NCBI GenBank assembly: GCA_029245065.1
Contig: JAQWQB010000060.1
Coordinates: forward strand, 1 to 64,000
DNA from: Flavobacteriales bacterium
GTDB taxonomy: Bacteria; Bacteroidota; Bacteroidia; Flavobacteriales_D; Sanyastnellaceae
Length of the DNA stretch: 64,000 bases
Direction: 5' to 3'
The notes below the pieces were generated by a model that was not told the DNA's origin, searched no databases, and saw nothing but the letters and a program-made list of their open reading frames with translations. A program made the translations under genes and the position numbers. This document shows positions 16,002 through 24,681 of the stretch, piece by piece; the first letter of the stretch is position 1; every line of letters begins with the position of its first letter.

Positions 16002-16451
16002 ATGTTAGATTCAATTTTAAACGCAGTAAAAGGTCAAGTAGGTGACGTACTTTCTAATCAGGGAGTTGGCACAGATAAACTTGACGATGTAGTGAAGCTT
16101 TCAGGAGAAGCGGTTTAAGAGAACCTTATGTCTGAAGCCACTTCTTGAAATCTAGACGGAGTGCTTAGCCTTTTCAAAGTAGATAGCGCAGCAGATACTT
16201 CAAATCCAATCGTTGGAGGAATCGTTAGCAGCTTGACAAGCAAACTAACTTCTTCACTTGGTATGGGAGATGGAGCCTCTGGTGGAATTGCATCTGCAAT
16301 TATTCCTGTGGTAATTCAAACAATCGTTAGTAAATTTAGCGGGTCAGGAAATGACGCTAGCTTAGAAGGAATCACTTCTTTTATGGGAGGAGATGCAGCT
16401 GGAGGCATGATGGATAAAGCCAAAGGAATGCTTGGCGGACTATTCAAATAA
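16002..16451 (+). pseudogene. DUF937-like protein gene interrupted by two in-frame stop codons
   Basis: One frame of 150 codons runs from the ATG at 16002 to the stop at 16451 but contains TAA at 16116-16118 and TGA at 16146-16148. The residues before (MLDSILNAVKGQVGDVL), between (ENLMSEATS) and after (NLDGVLSLF, then SNPIVGGIVSSLTSKL) line up as one protein of the glycine-rich DUF937-like family, with the stops most simply explained as AAA to TAA (Lys) and GGA to TGA (Gly). No frameshift is present and the C-terminus ends in the typical glycine-rich tail (MLGGLFK). It is either a recent pseudogene, two short products with restart at the GTG at 16161, or a sequence with unusual readthrough. 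Confidence 0.75.
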
Positions 16452-16478
16452 GAAAACACTTTATTAAACATACGTATA

Positions 16479-16739
16479 ATGGGATACTACAAAACAATCG
16501 ACGGAAAAAAGTACGACGGAGAACTAATCGAACTAGCTGATAGCCTTACTTCAGGTGGCGGTGACGGAAGAATCTCTAAAGAAGATGCATCAAAGCTTCT
16601 AGAAGCAGTAAAAGATGGCGCTTCTTACACAGATATCGAAAAAGATACAATGGCGTACGTAAGAGATAACTACAAGTGGACCGAAGCTGCTGACGAATGG
16701 TTCAGAACAGAAATCCGCAAGTGGGCTGCTTCTAAGTAA
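16479..16739 (+). CDS. Small conserved-looking protein with EF-hand-like loop
   Basis: 86 residues, soluble, no signal peptide. It begins GYYKTIDGKKYDGELIELAD and contains GGGDGRISKEDASKLLEAV (about residues 28-46), which looks like one acidic EF-hand-type loop followed by a helix, though it is not a perfect 12-residue calcium loop. The C-terminal half is aromatic and charged (YVRDNYKWTEAADEWFRTEI). I believe similar small proteins occur widely in proteobacteria and Bacteroidota without known function. It is the last gene of the small-protein run and is followed by a strong terminator. Confidence 0.75.
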   Translation: MGYYKTIDGKKYDGELIELADSLTSGGGDGRISKEDASKLLEAVKDGASYTDIEKDTMAYVRDNYKWTEAADEWFRTEIRKWAASK

Positions 16740-16760
16740 GCACAACACCCCAACGAATTA

Positions 16761-16785
16761 AACCCCGGTATATCCGGGGTTTTTT
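16761..16785 (+). terminator. Rho-independent terminator ending the small-gene cassette
   Basis: AACCCCGG (16761-16768) pairs with CCGGGGTT (16774-16781) across a 5-base loop, followed by a run of Ts. It lies 21 bases after the stop of the 86-residue gene. Confidence 0.9.
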
Positions 16786-16834
16786 ATTCCTTTTTGCGAC
16801 CTTCGAATCGCTTTAAAGTTGAAACCAACCAATC

Positions 16835-18388
16835 ATGAGTCAGAAAGAAGATTTCGTTGCCCATATTCAAGCAGGTAACACTTACAAAAAAGATAGTTTT
16901 ATTCTTGGTGTAGGTATGTTAGATGGTGAGCCCGTAACAGGTGCTCAAGTCAAAATACCACTAAAAACATTGAATAGACACGGTCTAATTGCTGGCGCAA
17001 CGGGTACGGGAAAGACCAAAACCCTTCAGGTAATTGCGGAACAGCTTTCCTTGAAAGGAATCCCTTGTTTGCTAATGGATCTCAAGGGAGATTTGAGTGG
17101 ATTGGCTCAACCAGGTAAAGACAATGACCACATCACGTGGAGACAAGGTGCCATCGGAGTTCCCTACAAAGCGGAGCCAATGCCTGTGGAACTGCTCTCG
17201 ATTTCGAAAGAAGCTGGATTGAAAATGCGTGCCACGGTTTCCGAGTTTGGTCCAGTCCTGTTCTCTAAAATTCTTGATCTCAACGATACACAAACAGGTG
17301 TGATGTCTGTGATCTTCAAATACTGCGATGATCACAAACTCCCGTTGTTAGACTTGAAAGACATGAAGCAAACGCTTCAGTTCATGATGGGGGAAGGGAA
17401 AGAAGAAATTTCAAAAGAATATGGCTTCATCTCTCCTGCTTCAGTTGGAGCAATTAGTCGAAAAATAATTGAAATAGAACAGCAAGGAGCTGACCAATTC
17501 TTTGGGGAACGTTCCTTCGATGTGAAAGATTTGTGCCGAAAGGTGGGTGACAAAGGAGTTCTTTCAATCATGCGCTTAACTGATATTCAAGACAGACCAA
17601 AGCTCTTTTCTACGTTCATGTTAAGCTTGCTGGCAGAAGTATATTCCACCTTTCCTGAAAGCGGTGACAAAGACGCTCCGAAGCTTTGCATATTCATTGA
17701 TGAAGCACACCTTGTATTTAAGGAAGCGAGTGATGCACTGCAAGATCAAATTGAGGCCATTGTCAAGCTCATACGTTCGAAAGGAGTTGGCGTATTCTTC
17801 TGTACTCAAAACCCAACTGATATTCCAGATGCCGTGCTCAGTCAATTGGGACTCAAAGTACAGCACGCCTTAAGAGCCTTTACCGCCAAAGACAGAAAGG
17901 CAATTAAAAAGACTGCTGAAAACTATCCGCTTTCGGACTTCTATAAAACAGAAGAGGTCATTACGAAACTAGGAATTGGAGAGGCGTTTGTAACTGCGCT
18001 TAATGAAAAAGGAATTCCAACTCCATTGGCTGCAACACTTTTGAATGCGCCGAAAACAAGAATGGATATTCTGTCGAAGAACGAAATCAAAGACTTGGTA
18101 AGTAGCTCCGATTTAGCGCGTCTCTACAACGAAGAGATTGATAAAAAGAGTGCTTATGAAATCCTCAAGGCCCGAATGGAAAAGGCCGCAGAAGAGGAGC
18201 ATAAGAAAATGATGGAGGAGCAAAATGAAAAAGCTTCGAAAGAAACATCACGCTCTAGAAAATCGCGAAAGGAAGAACCGAGTTTTATTGAGAAAGCTTC
18301 TAAAAACACCATGGTGAGACAAATTGGAAGAACAATCTTCAGAGAAATCACTCGCGGAATTTTGGGTGCTTTGGGCGTGAAAAAGTAA
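16835..18388 (+). CDS. HerA-like ATPase, DUF853 (YjgR) family
   Basis: A soluble 517-residue ATPase. Walker A GATGTGKTKT (about residues 53-62), the following LLMDLKGDLSGLAQPG signature, the Walker B segment LCIFIDEAHLVF and the C-terminal sequence FFCTQNPTDIPDAVLSQLG are those of DUF853 proteins related to the HerA/FtsK translocases. The C-terminus is a charged helical tail (KKMMEEQNEKASKETSRSRK) and a short hydrophobic end. The biological role of the family is not settled. Usually the protein is a single-gene unit; here it is followed after 4 bases by an EEP-family gene, so the two are likely co-transcribed, which suggests a nucleic-acid-related job. Confidence 0.92.
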   Translation: MSQKEDFVAHIQAGNTYKKDSFILGVGMLDGEPVTGAQVKIPLKTLNRHGLIAGATGTGKTKTLQVIAEQLSLKGIPCLLMDLKGDLSGLAQPGKDNDHITWRQGAIGVPYKAEPMPVELLSISKEAGLKMRATVSEFGPVLFSKILDLNDTQTGVMSVIFKYCDDHKLPLLDLKDMKQTLQFMMGEGKEEISKEYGFISPASVGAISRKIIEIEQQGADQFFGERSFDVKDLCRKVGDKGVLSIMRLTDIQDRPKLFSTFMLSLLAEVYSTFPESGDKDAPKLCIFIDEAHLVFKEASDALQDQIEAIVKLIRSKGVGVFFCTQNPTDIPDAVLSQLGLKVQHALRAFTAKDRKAIKKTAENYPLSDFYKTEEVITKLGIGEAFVTALNEKGIPTPLAATLLNAPKTRMDILSKNEIKDLVSSSDLARLYNEEIDKKSAYEILKARMEKAAEEEHKKMMEEQNEKASKETSRSRKSRKEEPSFIEKASKNTMVRQIGRTIFREITRGILGALGVKK

Positions 18389-18392
18389 TTAC

Positions 18393-19352
18393 ATGGAAAT
18401 GACCTTCGCCTTCTACAACGTTGAGAACCTTTTCGATACGTCTGATGATCCCAATAAAAAGGACACGGCTTTCACACCAAACGGTGAGTTGAAATGGGAT
18501 GAACGAAAGTACCACCGAAAAATAGAGTCCATCGCCACGGTCATCGAAGGAATGTCGCACGGAGGAGTGTTACCTGCATTCATCGGTTTTTGCGAAGTAG
18601 AGAATCAGAAGGTACTCGAAGAATTGGTGAAGCATCCAAAGCTGAACAGAGAAGGGTACGAAATCATCCATGTAGAGAGCAGAGATGTCAGAGGTATTGA
18701 TGTCGCATTGGCGTTTAGCCCTTCTGTGTTTGAGGTGAAATCGTATAAAATGCACAACTTCGAGGAACGAACGGGTACGGTTTTCTTTGCGCGCGACATC
18801 ATGCAAGTGACTGGAACCATTCCAAATGGAGAAACCTTACATGTCTTTATCAATCATTGGTCTTCGAGAAGAGCAGGTCCGAAAGAAACAGAATACAAAC
18901 GTGTAGCCGCCGCGCGAACGCTCAGGGAACAAATCGATGAAATTCGTGATATGGACCCAGAAGCTAAAATTCTTATCATCGGTGATTTTAACGACGGACC
19001 AAACAACAAGAGTTTGAAAACGGTGTTGAATGCAGGACGTGTAGACCAAAATAGTGACTTGGTCAACCTCTCATGGCCGCTTTTCAAGAAAGGATATGGC
19101 ACGTGCAAACATGAGCACAAATGGTACTTTTTCGACCAAATCATTGTCTCGAAAACGCTTTTGCAGCCTCATGGTGTGAATGTGCGAAAAGATAAAATGT
19201 ATATCTACCAAGAAGGAGAAGTGCTTTTTAAGCACAAGGGTGGCAAGAGTACAACACCGAATAGAACGTTTGTTGGTGGGGAATACAAAGGAGGCGTAAG
19301 CGATCATCTTCCCGTTTATGTGCGTCTCAAGCTATCTGATCTCAAGGAGTAA
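18393..19352 (+). CDS. Cytosolic endonuclease/exonuclease/phosphatase family protein
   Basis: 319 residues, starting at once with FAFYNVENLFD, so it lacks any signal peptide. The EEP catalytic set is present: NVENLFD, GFCEVENQ (Glu), VFINHWSSRRAG (His), IIGDFNDGPNN (Asp, Asn) and VSDHLPVY (Asp-His). It is clearly a paralogue of the lipoprotein at 11969-13027 (same N-terminal FYNVENLFD...DDP and terminal GG...YKGGVSDHLPVY layout) but kept in the cytoplasm and joined to a HerA-like ATPase gene. Mg2+-dependent phosphodiester hydrolysis is expected; substrate unknown. Its 3' end overlaps the convergent DUF2279 gene by 21 bases. Confidence 0.87.
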   Translation: MEMTFAFYNVENLFDTSDDPNKKDTAFTPNGELKWDERKYHRKIESIATVIEGMSHGGVLPAFIGFCEVENQKVLEELVKHPKLNREGYEIIHVESRDVRGIDVALAFSPSVFEVKSYKMHNFEERTGTVFFARDIMQVTGTIPNGETLHVFINHWSSRRAGPKETEYKRVAAARTLREQIDEIRDMDPEAKILIIGDFNDGPNNKSLKTVLNAGRVDQNSDLVNLSWPLFKKGYGTCKHEHKWYFFDQIIVSKTLLQPHGVNVRKDKMYIYQEGEVLFKHKGGKSTTPNRTFVGGEYKGGVSDHLPVYVRLKLSDLKE

Positions 19353-20351
19353 GTTGCCGTTTGAGTTGATGCCTATCGCTGGGGCCGGAATCTTGACGAA
19401 CCCTACGAAAGACCTCAGCACCTTAAACCAGTTACGCCTAGCTTCAATTTGAAACAGGTCTATGTCTACTGACAAGTAATACTGACGCGTCCGCTCAAAA
19501 GTAGGAATCACGTCTCCATTTTCAAGCAAGGGAAATGAATTCACCGTCCCACCCGTCATGCCATCAGCACTGTAACCAACTGCCAAGTTGAGCCACTTTG
19601 GCCAAGATGAATCAGCCTTCCAGTATCCAGGGTTCGTGACCAACCAATACGCTTGACCGTTGTAGTCTTTCAGGGCTTGAGGAAAGAAGCCAACTCCAAG
19701 TGTTTCAGGACGGTAACTGGCATAATCACTCGGAATGAAATTATACTTTAGTTGAATTCGTTGCTCATTCCAAGCCAGTTCCTGGGCAACATACAAGCCG
19801 GTGCCACCTATGTTGGCGGCCATATCGCCCATTGAAAAGCCCCATCCACTTGAATAGCCATCCATCAATTCAATTGCTGTGAGGTAACCCAAACCAATGC
19901 TTCCTCCGGCTATGACCGCTTTCTTTTTCGCAACGCCTGTCCATTCCAAACTTCGTCCACAAAACAGCCCCACATAGTAAGCAGCACAACTGTGTCCAAC
20001 TTTATCCATTTGAAGCCATTGTTTACCATCATTAAATAAATGGAACTTTTCACGCTCAAATTCGCTATACCATGTTGTATGTAAGCCAATTAAGGAGCCT
20101 CCGGCAATGACGCTACCTGCTGTAACGGCAGGTACAAAGCGTTTTGGGTTGAATGAAGAAGAGTCAGTTGGTTCTTGAGATGCTACAGAAAACTGTAGGA
20201 CAATCATGACCAAAACCGTCAGTAAAATCCGAATCGACGATTTGTCAGACAGTTTCTCACTTGAGTTGGATAGGCGAACCTCAATATTGCTAGATGTTTG
20301 AAACACAGGTTTCGAAAATACGAATATAGATGCAAGGATTACTTTCATCAA
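19332..20351 (-). CDS. DUF2279 protein (YfiM-like envelope protein)
   Basis: 339 residues as the longest frame. The conserved DUF2279 core is clear: WYSEFEREKFHLFNDGKQWL, MDKVGHSCAAYYVG, IELMDGYSSGWGFSMGDMAAN, AQELAWNEQRIQLKYNF and KDYNGQAYWLV. Function unknown; usually a periplasmic-side or lipoprotein envelope component. The hydrophobic segment at about residues 42-58 looks like a signal peptide, so the real start is probably later than 20351: a GTG at residue 16 and an ATG at residue 49 are candidates, and a possible -7 box TATTTTCG (minus, 20313-20320) lies inside the long frame. The long form would overlap the divergent histidine kinase start by 22 bases. Confidence 0.8.
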   Translation of the reverse strand: MMKVILASIFVFSKPVFQTSSNIEVRLSNSSEKLSDKSSIRILLTVLVMIVLQFSVASQEPTDSSSFNPKRFVPAVTAGSVIAGGSLIGLHTTWYSEFEREKFHLFNDGKQWLQMDKVGHSCAAYYVGLFCGRSLEWTGVAKKKAVIAGGSIGLGYLTAIELMDGYSSGWGFSMGDMAANIGGTGLYVAQELAWNEQRIQLKYNFIPSDYASYRPETLGVGFFPQALKDYNGQAYWLVTNPGYWKADSSWPKWLNLAVGYSADGMTGGTVNSFPLLENGDVIPTFERTRQYYLSVDIDLFQIEARRNWFKVLRSFVGFVKIPAPAIGINSNGNLLLEIR

Positions 20352-22396
20352 ATAGAGATAAGAACCGCGGAATTAGGTTTTACAGGTTAATGAGTGTCAT
20401 CGGCATTGTCATTAGCGCATTCTTTGCTTTGGTGTTTCTCGTATTTCTTGACAATTCAAAAGAACTTGTATGGGACCGAGTAGTCGTAGGAGTCATCAGT
20501 GCGCTGGTCTATGGTTATTCATTCATGAACATCCCAACCAAGCGATTCTTTAGGGCCAGTAGCTTTCTTTTTTACGTTTTCACTGCTCAGGTTGTGATTT
20601 CCTGTGCGCTGAATGATTACGAAATCATCCACTTGTTGGCCTTGTTCTTAACGTTGCAGGCCATCGCCATTTCGTTCAAAACGCAGAAGGCCACTGTGCA
20701 ATACTTGGTCACAACAAACCTGCTACTCTTTATTTGCATCATTATCATGCCTTCTTCTGAACGTTTCCTAGGGGTTTATGTCTCCTTGTCGTTCATGATT
20801 GGATCGGGCCTTATTTTCTTCATTGTTCGCACGAAAGTCAAGTTTCAAAGTAGTACGAAGTTGCAAAAAGAACTCTTGCTTGCTTTGATCAATAAGACCG
20901 AAGACTCGATCGTTGTTACTGATTTTGAAGGTGTTATTTATGAGGCAACCCCCCAAGCTGGGAAGTTGTTTGATTACGATTACCAAGAGCTTGAAGGACT
21001 TGATATTTCAGACTTCAGAAAGCACAGGTTGACAGAGGAAGAAGACCGAATAGGGGTATCGAAACTGTTGAAAGAGAAGTTTTGGAACGATGAAATTAGA
21101 ATGAAGAAAAGGGACGGCTCTGAATTCGACGCTTTCGTCTCTATTTCTTGGATTCACATGTTCAATTTGGAGTACTTGGTTTATCGAATCAGAGATATTT
21201 CTGAAGACAATGCCGCCAAAGCGGAGCTCATTAAGGCCAAAGAAGATGCAGAAGCTGCTGCAAAAGCAAAGGCTGAATTCTTAGCCACCATGAGTCACGA
21301 AATCCGAACACCAATGAACGGTGTCATCGGAATGACAGAGCTACTTGGAGATACCCCGCTGAACGAAGAGCAAAAGAACTTTGTGAATACCATACAGATA
21401 AGTGGTAAAAACCTTCTCACGATCATCAATGACATCCTTGACTTTTCCAAGGCTGAGTCTGGCAAGATTGAATTGGAAGAAGCTCCATTTGATTTGGAGC
21501 AGACCATGGATGAAATTATGGATCTGGTTGCTCCGAGCGCCAATAAGAAGAACATTGAACTGAAGAAAACAATCAATAAAGGTGTTCCCAAATCAGTGGT
21601 TGGTGATTCAACACGACTGAAACAAATTGTCCTGAACTTAATTGGGAATGCCGTTAAATTCACCCATGAGGGAAGCGTAGAGCTAGCTGTTAGAAAACGT
21701 TCTTCTCAAGAGGGAATGTTGAATTTGGAGTTCGCAATCATTGATACCGGAATAGGGATACCTTCAGAAAAAATGGACTTTCTTTTTGAGAGCTTCTCCA
21801 AAGTAGATTCAAGTACCACTCGAAAATATGGGGGGACCGGATTAGGGCTCGCCATTAGTAAAAAGCTCATTGAATTAATGGGCGGAAAAGTGATGGTCTC
21901 TAGTGAAGATGGTAAAGGTTCCAAGTTTACTTTTAACGTTCACCTGGATTCTGTTCAACAAGAAATCGTTCCAGAAAACATTGAAGTTTCTGAGACGGAA
22001 GAAGAGAGTTTATTGTCCACTTTAAACGTGCTAGTTGCTGAAGATAATTTGATCAATCAACAAGTCATAAAACTGCTTCTTCAAAAGAAAGGGGTGAATG
22101 TGACGATTGCGAACAACGGACTAGAGGTACTCAACTTAGTAAACTCAGACCTTTTTGACCTAATTCTGATGGACATTCAAATGCCAGAAATGGACGGTTT
22201 GGAAGCCACTGAAAGACTCCTAACGGATGACCAGTATGGGTCGAGAGTGCCTGATATCATAGCTATGACAGCCAACGCAATGGACCAAGATAGACGTAAT
22301 TGTGAGCAGGCAGGAATGAAAGGGTTTATCTCGAAACCAATCAACGTTGAGGAACTGAAAACGGTTCTTTTGAAGGCGGCAAGGCACAAAAATTAA
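20330..22396 (+). CDS. Hybrid histidine kinase with membrane sensor, PAS, kinase and receiver domains
   Basis: 688 residues. About six N-terminal membrane helices (residues 19-166) without a large extracytoplasmic loop are followed by a PAS domain (about 180-290), a HisKA helix with the phospho-accepting His323 in MSHEIRTPMNG, an HATPase domain (N box near 440 LIGNAVKFTHEG; G boxes DTGIGIP near 472 and GGTGLGLAI near 501) and a receiver domain with acidic pair AEDN near 570 and phospho-acceptor Asp615 in LILMDIQMP. There is no output domain or adjacent response regulator. A later ATG at residue 21 is an alternative start. It precedes a second hybrid kinase by 72 bases and may share its signalling circuit. 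Confidence 0.92.
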   Translation: MQGLLSSNRDKNRGIRFYRLMSVIGIVISAFFALVFLVFLDNSKELVWDRVVVGVISALVYGYSFMNIPTKRFFRASSFLFYVFTAQVVISCALNDYEIIHLLALFLTLQAIAISFKTQKATVQYLVTTNLLLFICIIIMPSSERFLGVYVSLSFMIGSGLIFFIVRTKVKFQSSTKLQKELLLALINKTEDSIVVTDFEGVIYEATPQAGKLFDYDYQELEGLDISDFRKHRLTEEEDRIGVSKLLKEKFWNDEIRMKKRDGSEFDAFVSISWIHMFNLEYLVYRIRDISEDNAAKAELIKAKEDAEAAAKAKAEFLATMSHEIRTPMNGVIGMTELLGDTPLNEEQKNFVNTIQISGKNLLTIINDILDFSKAESGKIELEEAPFDLEQTMDEIMDLVAPSANKKNIELKKTINKGVPKSVVGDSTRLKQIVLNLIGNAVKFTHEGSVELAVRKRSSQEGMLNLEFAIIDTGIGIPSEKMDFLFESFSKVDSSTTRKYGGTGLGLAISKKLIELMGGKVMVSSEDGKGSKFTFNVHLDSVQQEIVPENIEVSETEEESLLSTLNVLVAEDNLINQQVIKLLLQKKGVNVTIANNGLEVLNLVNSDLFDLILMDIQMPEMDGLEATERLLTDDQYGSRVPDIIAMTANAMDQDRRNCEQAGMKGFISKPINVEELKTVLLKAARHKN

Positions 22397-22435
22397 TTGC
22401 CTTAAAGACACCCACTCAGAACGAAGTCGATTTCG

Positions 22436-22443
22436 TACATTTG
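22436..22443 (+). promoter_or_regulatory. -7 promoter box TACATTTG upstream of the second hybrid kinase
   Basis: Perfect TAnnTTTG box 25 bases before the ATG at 22469, in the gap between the two kinase genes. No clear upstream TTG at the usual spacing. It suggests that the second kinase can be expressed separately. Confidence 0.45.
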
Positions 22444-22468
22444 TACCGTAGACTTCCGAGTTCAATTT

Positions 22469-24679
22469 ATGTCCGAACGCACCCAGTATTCAAAGTTTTA
22501 CTTGATCTTCTTGTCGTCGATTATCTTCTTAATCGTTCTGTCACAGTTGATCATTCATGCCAGACTCTCAGATCATGAGAATGCGGGCATGGAAATCAAC
22601 ATTGCTGGTAGACAACGAACATTGGTTCAACAAATGGCGAAAACGGCGCTTGAAATTCAATTCAAAGCCCAGGAAGAACTGCCGGTAAAATCAGATGGAC
22701 AAGAACTTCAAGTAGTGTTTACCAGATGGCGAAACAGTCACCACGGACTGATTCAGGGTAGCCCATCTTTGATGTTAGAAGCTGACAATTCAGAAGAGAT
22801 AGATAAGCTCTTGAGTGAAGTCAATCCGCTGTTCTACGATCTCCAAGAAAACCTTGATTCACTCTTGAAAAAAGAGGGCGTGGCTACCGAAGTCCAACTC
22901 GAAAACATCCTAAAGAGAGTTGAACCCTACCAAGATATGATGGACCGTGTAGTTCATCAGTTCACTAAGGAGAGTTCAGATGAAATCCAAAACTTGCGCG
23001 TCATTAGTTGGAGCTTGGCACTAATTACGATTGCAGTGCTATTCTTCGCCTTCATGTTCTTGATTCGACCAATATTGCTTCGTTCTCGGATTCAAAATGA
23101 AGAACTCGTTTTCCTGAATAGAAACCTAGAAAAGGTTAGCAAAATAAAGTCCGATTTCTTGGCCAATATGAGCCACGAAATCAGAACTCCAATGAATGGG
23201 ATTCTTGGTATGTCTGATCTGTTGCAGAAAACAGAAATGACACAGACTCAAGATGAATACGTTCGTACCATTAAAAGTTCATCGGAGAACTTGCTCATTA
23301 TCATCAATGATATTCTGGATTATTCCAAAATAGAAAGTGGGAAAATAGACCTAGAACAAGAAGTATTCGAACTGGTGCCTTGTCTGGAAGAAGTTATCGA
23401 CCTTCTCAAGCCATCAGCCATTGAAAAAGGTCTTGAGCTCATGGTTTATGTAGAGCCAGATGTGCCTGTTTTTGTGAAAGGCGATAGCACCCGATTGAAG
23501 CAAATTGTTATTAATCTCGTGAACAATGCCATCAAGTTTACCGACAAAGGGGAAGTGCTTCTTCGGGTAGAGAACTTAGTGCAAGAACAAGAGTTCCAAC
23601 AGCTGTGTATTTCCATTAAAGACACAGGAATTGGGTTAGATCCTGATCAAGTAAATCATCTTTTTCAGTCCTTTACACAAGCTGATTCGTCTACTACACG
23701 GAAGTATGGAGGTACTGGATTGGGCTTGGCCATTTGTAAAAAACTCGTTCAGCTCATGGGCGGACGAATTTGGGTTGAATCTGAACTTGGTAAGGGCAGT
23801 ACTTTCTCGTTTACCATCATTTCTGAGGTAGTTGGGTCTGGTCAAAATATTCCAGAGATAAGTCAATTGAAAGGGCTTAAGGCACTCATCGTTGATGACA
23901 ATACCACCAACTTGAAAATTCTCGTAAAACAACTCAGTAATTGGGGTATTCAAGCAACGCCTTTCAATAGCCCAGAGCTGGTAGTGGAGATTATAGAGAA
24001 CCTGAAAAAGTTTGATTTCTGCTTGTTGGATATGCAAATGCCGTTGCTTGACGGAAGGGAATTGACCGCGAACATCAGGGAGCACTATTCCAAAGAAGAA
24101 CTTCCAATCATAGTGCTTTCAAGCATGGGGAATAACGCATTGGAAGAAGAAGGGCTATGGAACAACTACCTTTCAAAGCCTGTGAAGCCTACAAAGCTGT
24201 TGGAGGTTATTCAAAAGAACCTGGGGATGGCGATTCCAATCAAATCAGTGGGGGAAAAGCGTAAAGCTAAGATTGATATTCAACGGGACACGTTCAGTGA
24301 CCTAGATATCTTGATTGCCGAGGACAACGAAATCCATCAGGCCGTAGTAAGCAAAACGCTTGAAGTGTTAGGCTTCAGAGCTCAAAAGGCCTACGGAGGA
24401 TTAGAAGTGCTTGAGAAAATGTCGCACCAAAACTTTGATTTGATTTTGATGGACCTTCAAATGCCTGATCTTGATGGTATGGAAACGACCGTTAAAATGA
24501 AGAAAATTTTGAACGGTCAGGAAGCTCCTGTAATCATTGGAATGAGCGACGAACCCAATGCCGCAGAAAAGAAAGCGTGCACTCAAGCCGGCATGGATGA
24601 CTACCTCAAGAAGCCATTGGACGTAGATGAGCTGAATGAAAAAATCAACGAGTGGTTTCCGAACCTCAATAACCACTAA
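22469..24679 (+). CDS. Hybrid histidine kinase with PilJ/NarX-like sensor and two receiver domains
   Basis: 736 residues. An N-terminal membrane helix (about 11-29), a periplasmic helical sensor with INIAGRQRTLVQQMAKTALE (about 44-63), the P-box-like signature of PilJ-N/NarX-type sensors, and a second membrane helix (about 180-199). His236 in MSHEIRTPMNG is the phosphorylation site. The HATPase domain (VNNAIKFTDKG, DTGIGL, GGTGLGLAI) is complete. Two receivers follow, with acceptors Asp521 (LLDMQMPLLDG) and Asp662 (LILMDLQMPDLDG); both keep the acidic pocket and the late lysine. No HPt domain or output domain is present, so phosphotransfer partners must be elsewhere. The NarX-like sensor hints at a small anion ligand, but this is inference. 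Confidence 0.92.
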   Translation: MSERTQYSKFYLIFLSSIIFLIVLSQLIIHARLSDHENAGMEINIAGRQRTLVQQMAKTALEIQFKAQEELPVKSDGQELQVVFTRWRNSHHGLIQGSPSLMLEADNSEEIDKLLSEVNPLFYDLQENLDSLLKKEGVATEVQLENILKRVEPYQDMMDRVVHQFTKESSDEIQNLRVISWSLALITIAVLFFAFMFLIRPILLRSRIQNEELVFLNRNLEKVSKIKSDFLANMSHEIRTPMNGILGMSDLLQKTEMTQTQDEYVRTIKSSSENLLIIINDILDYSKIESGKIDLEQEVFELVPCLEEVIDLLKPSAIEKGLELMVYVEPDVPVFVKGDSTRLKQIVINLVNNAIKFTDKGEVLLRVENLVQEQEFQQLCISIKDTGIGLDPDQVNHLFQSFTQADSSTTRKYGGTGLGLAICKKLVQLMGGRIWVESELGKGSTFSFTIISEVVGSGQNIPEISQLKGLKALIVDDNTTNLKILVKQLSNWGIQATPFNSPELVVEIIENLKKFDFCLLDMQMPLLDGRELTANIREHYSKEELPIIVLSSMGNNALEEEGLWNNYLSKPVKPTKLLEVIQKNLGMAIPIKSVGEKRKAKIDIQRDTFSDLDILIAEDNEIHQAVVSKTLEVLGFRAQKAYGGLEVLEKMSHQNFDLILMDLQMPDLDGMETTVKMKKILNGQEAPVIIGMSDEPNAAEKKACTQAGMDDYLKKPLDVDELNEKINEWFPNLNNH

Positions 24680-24681
24680 GC

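Noticed and set aside
16116-16148. Alternative genetic code (stop reassigned to Lys or Gly)
   Set aside because: TAA and TGA end many other genes in this window normally, so genome-wide reassignment is excluded.
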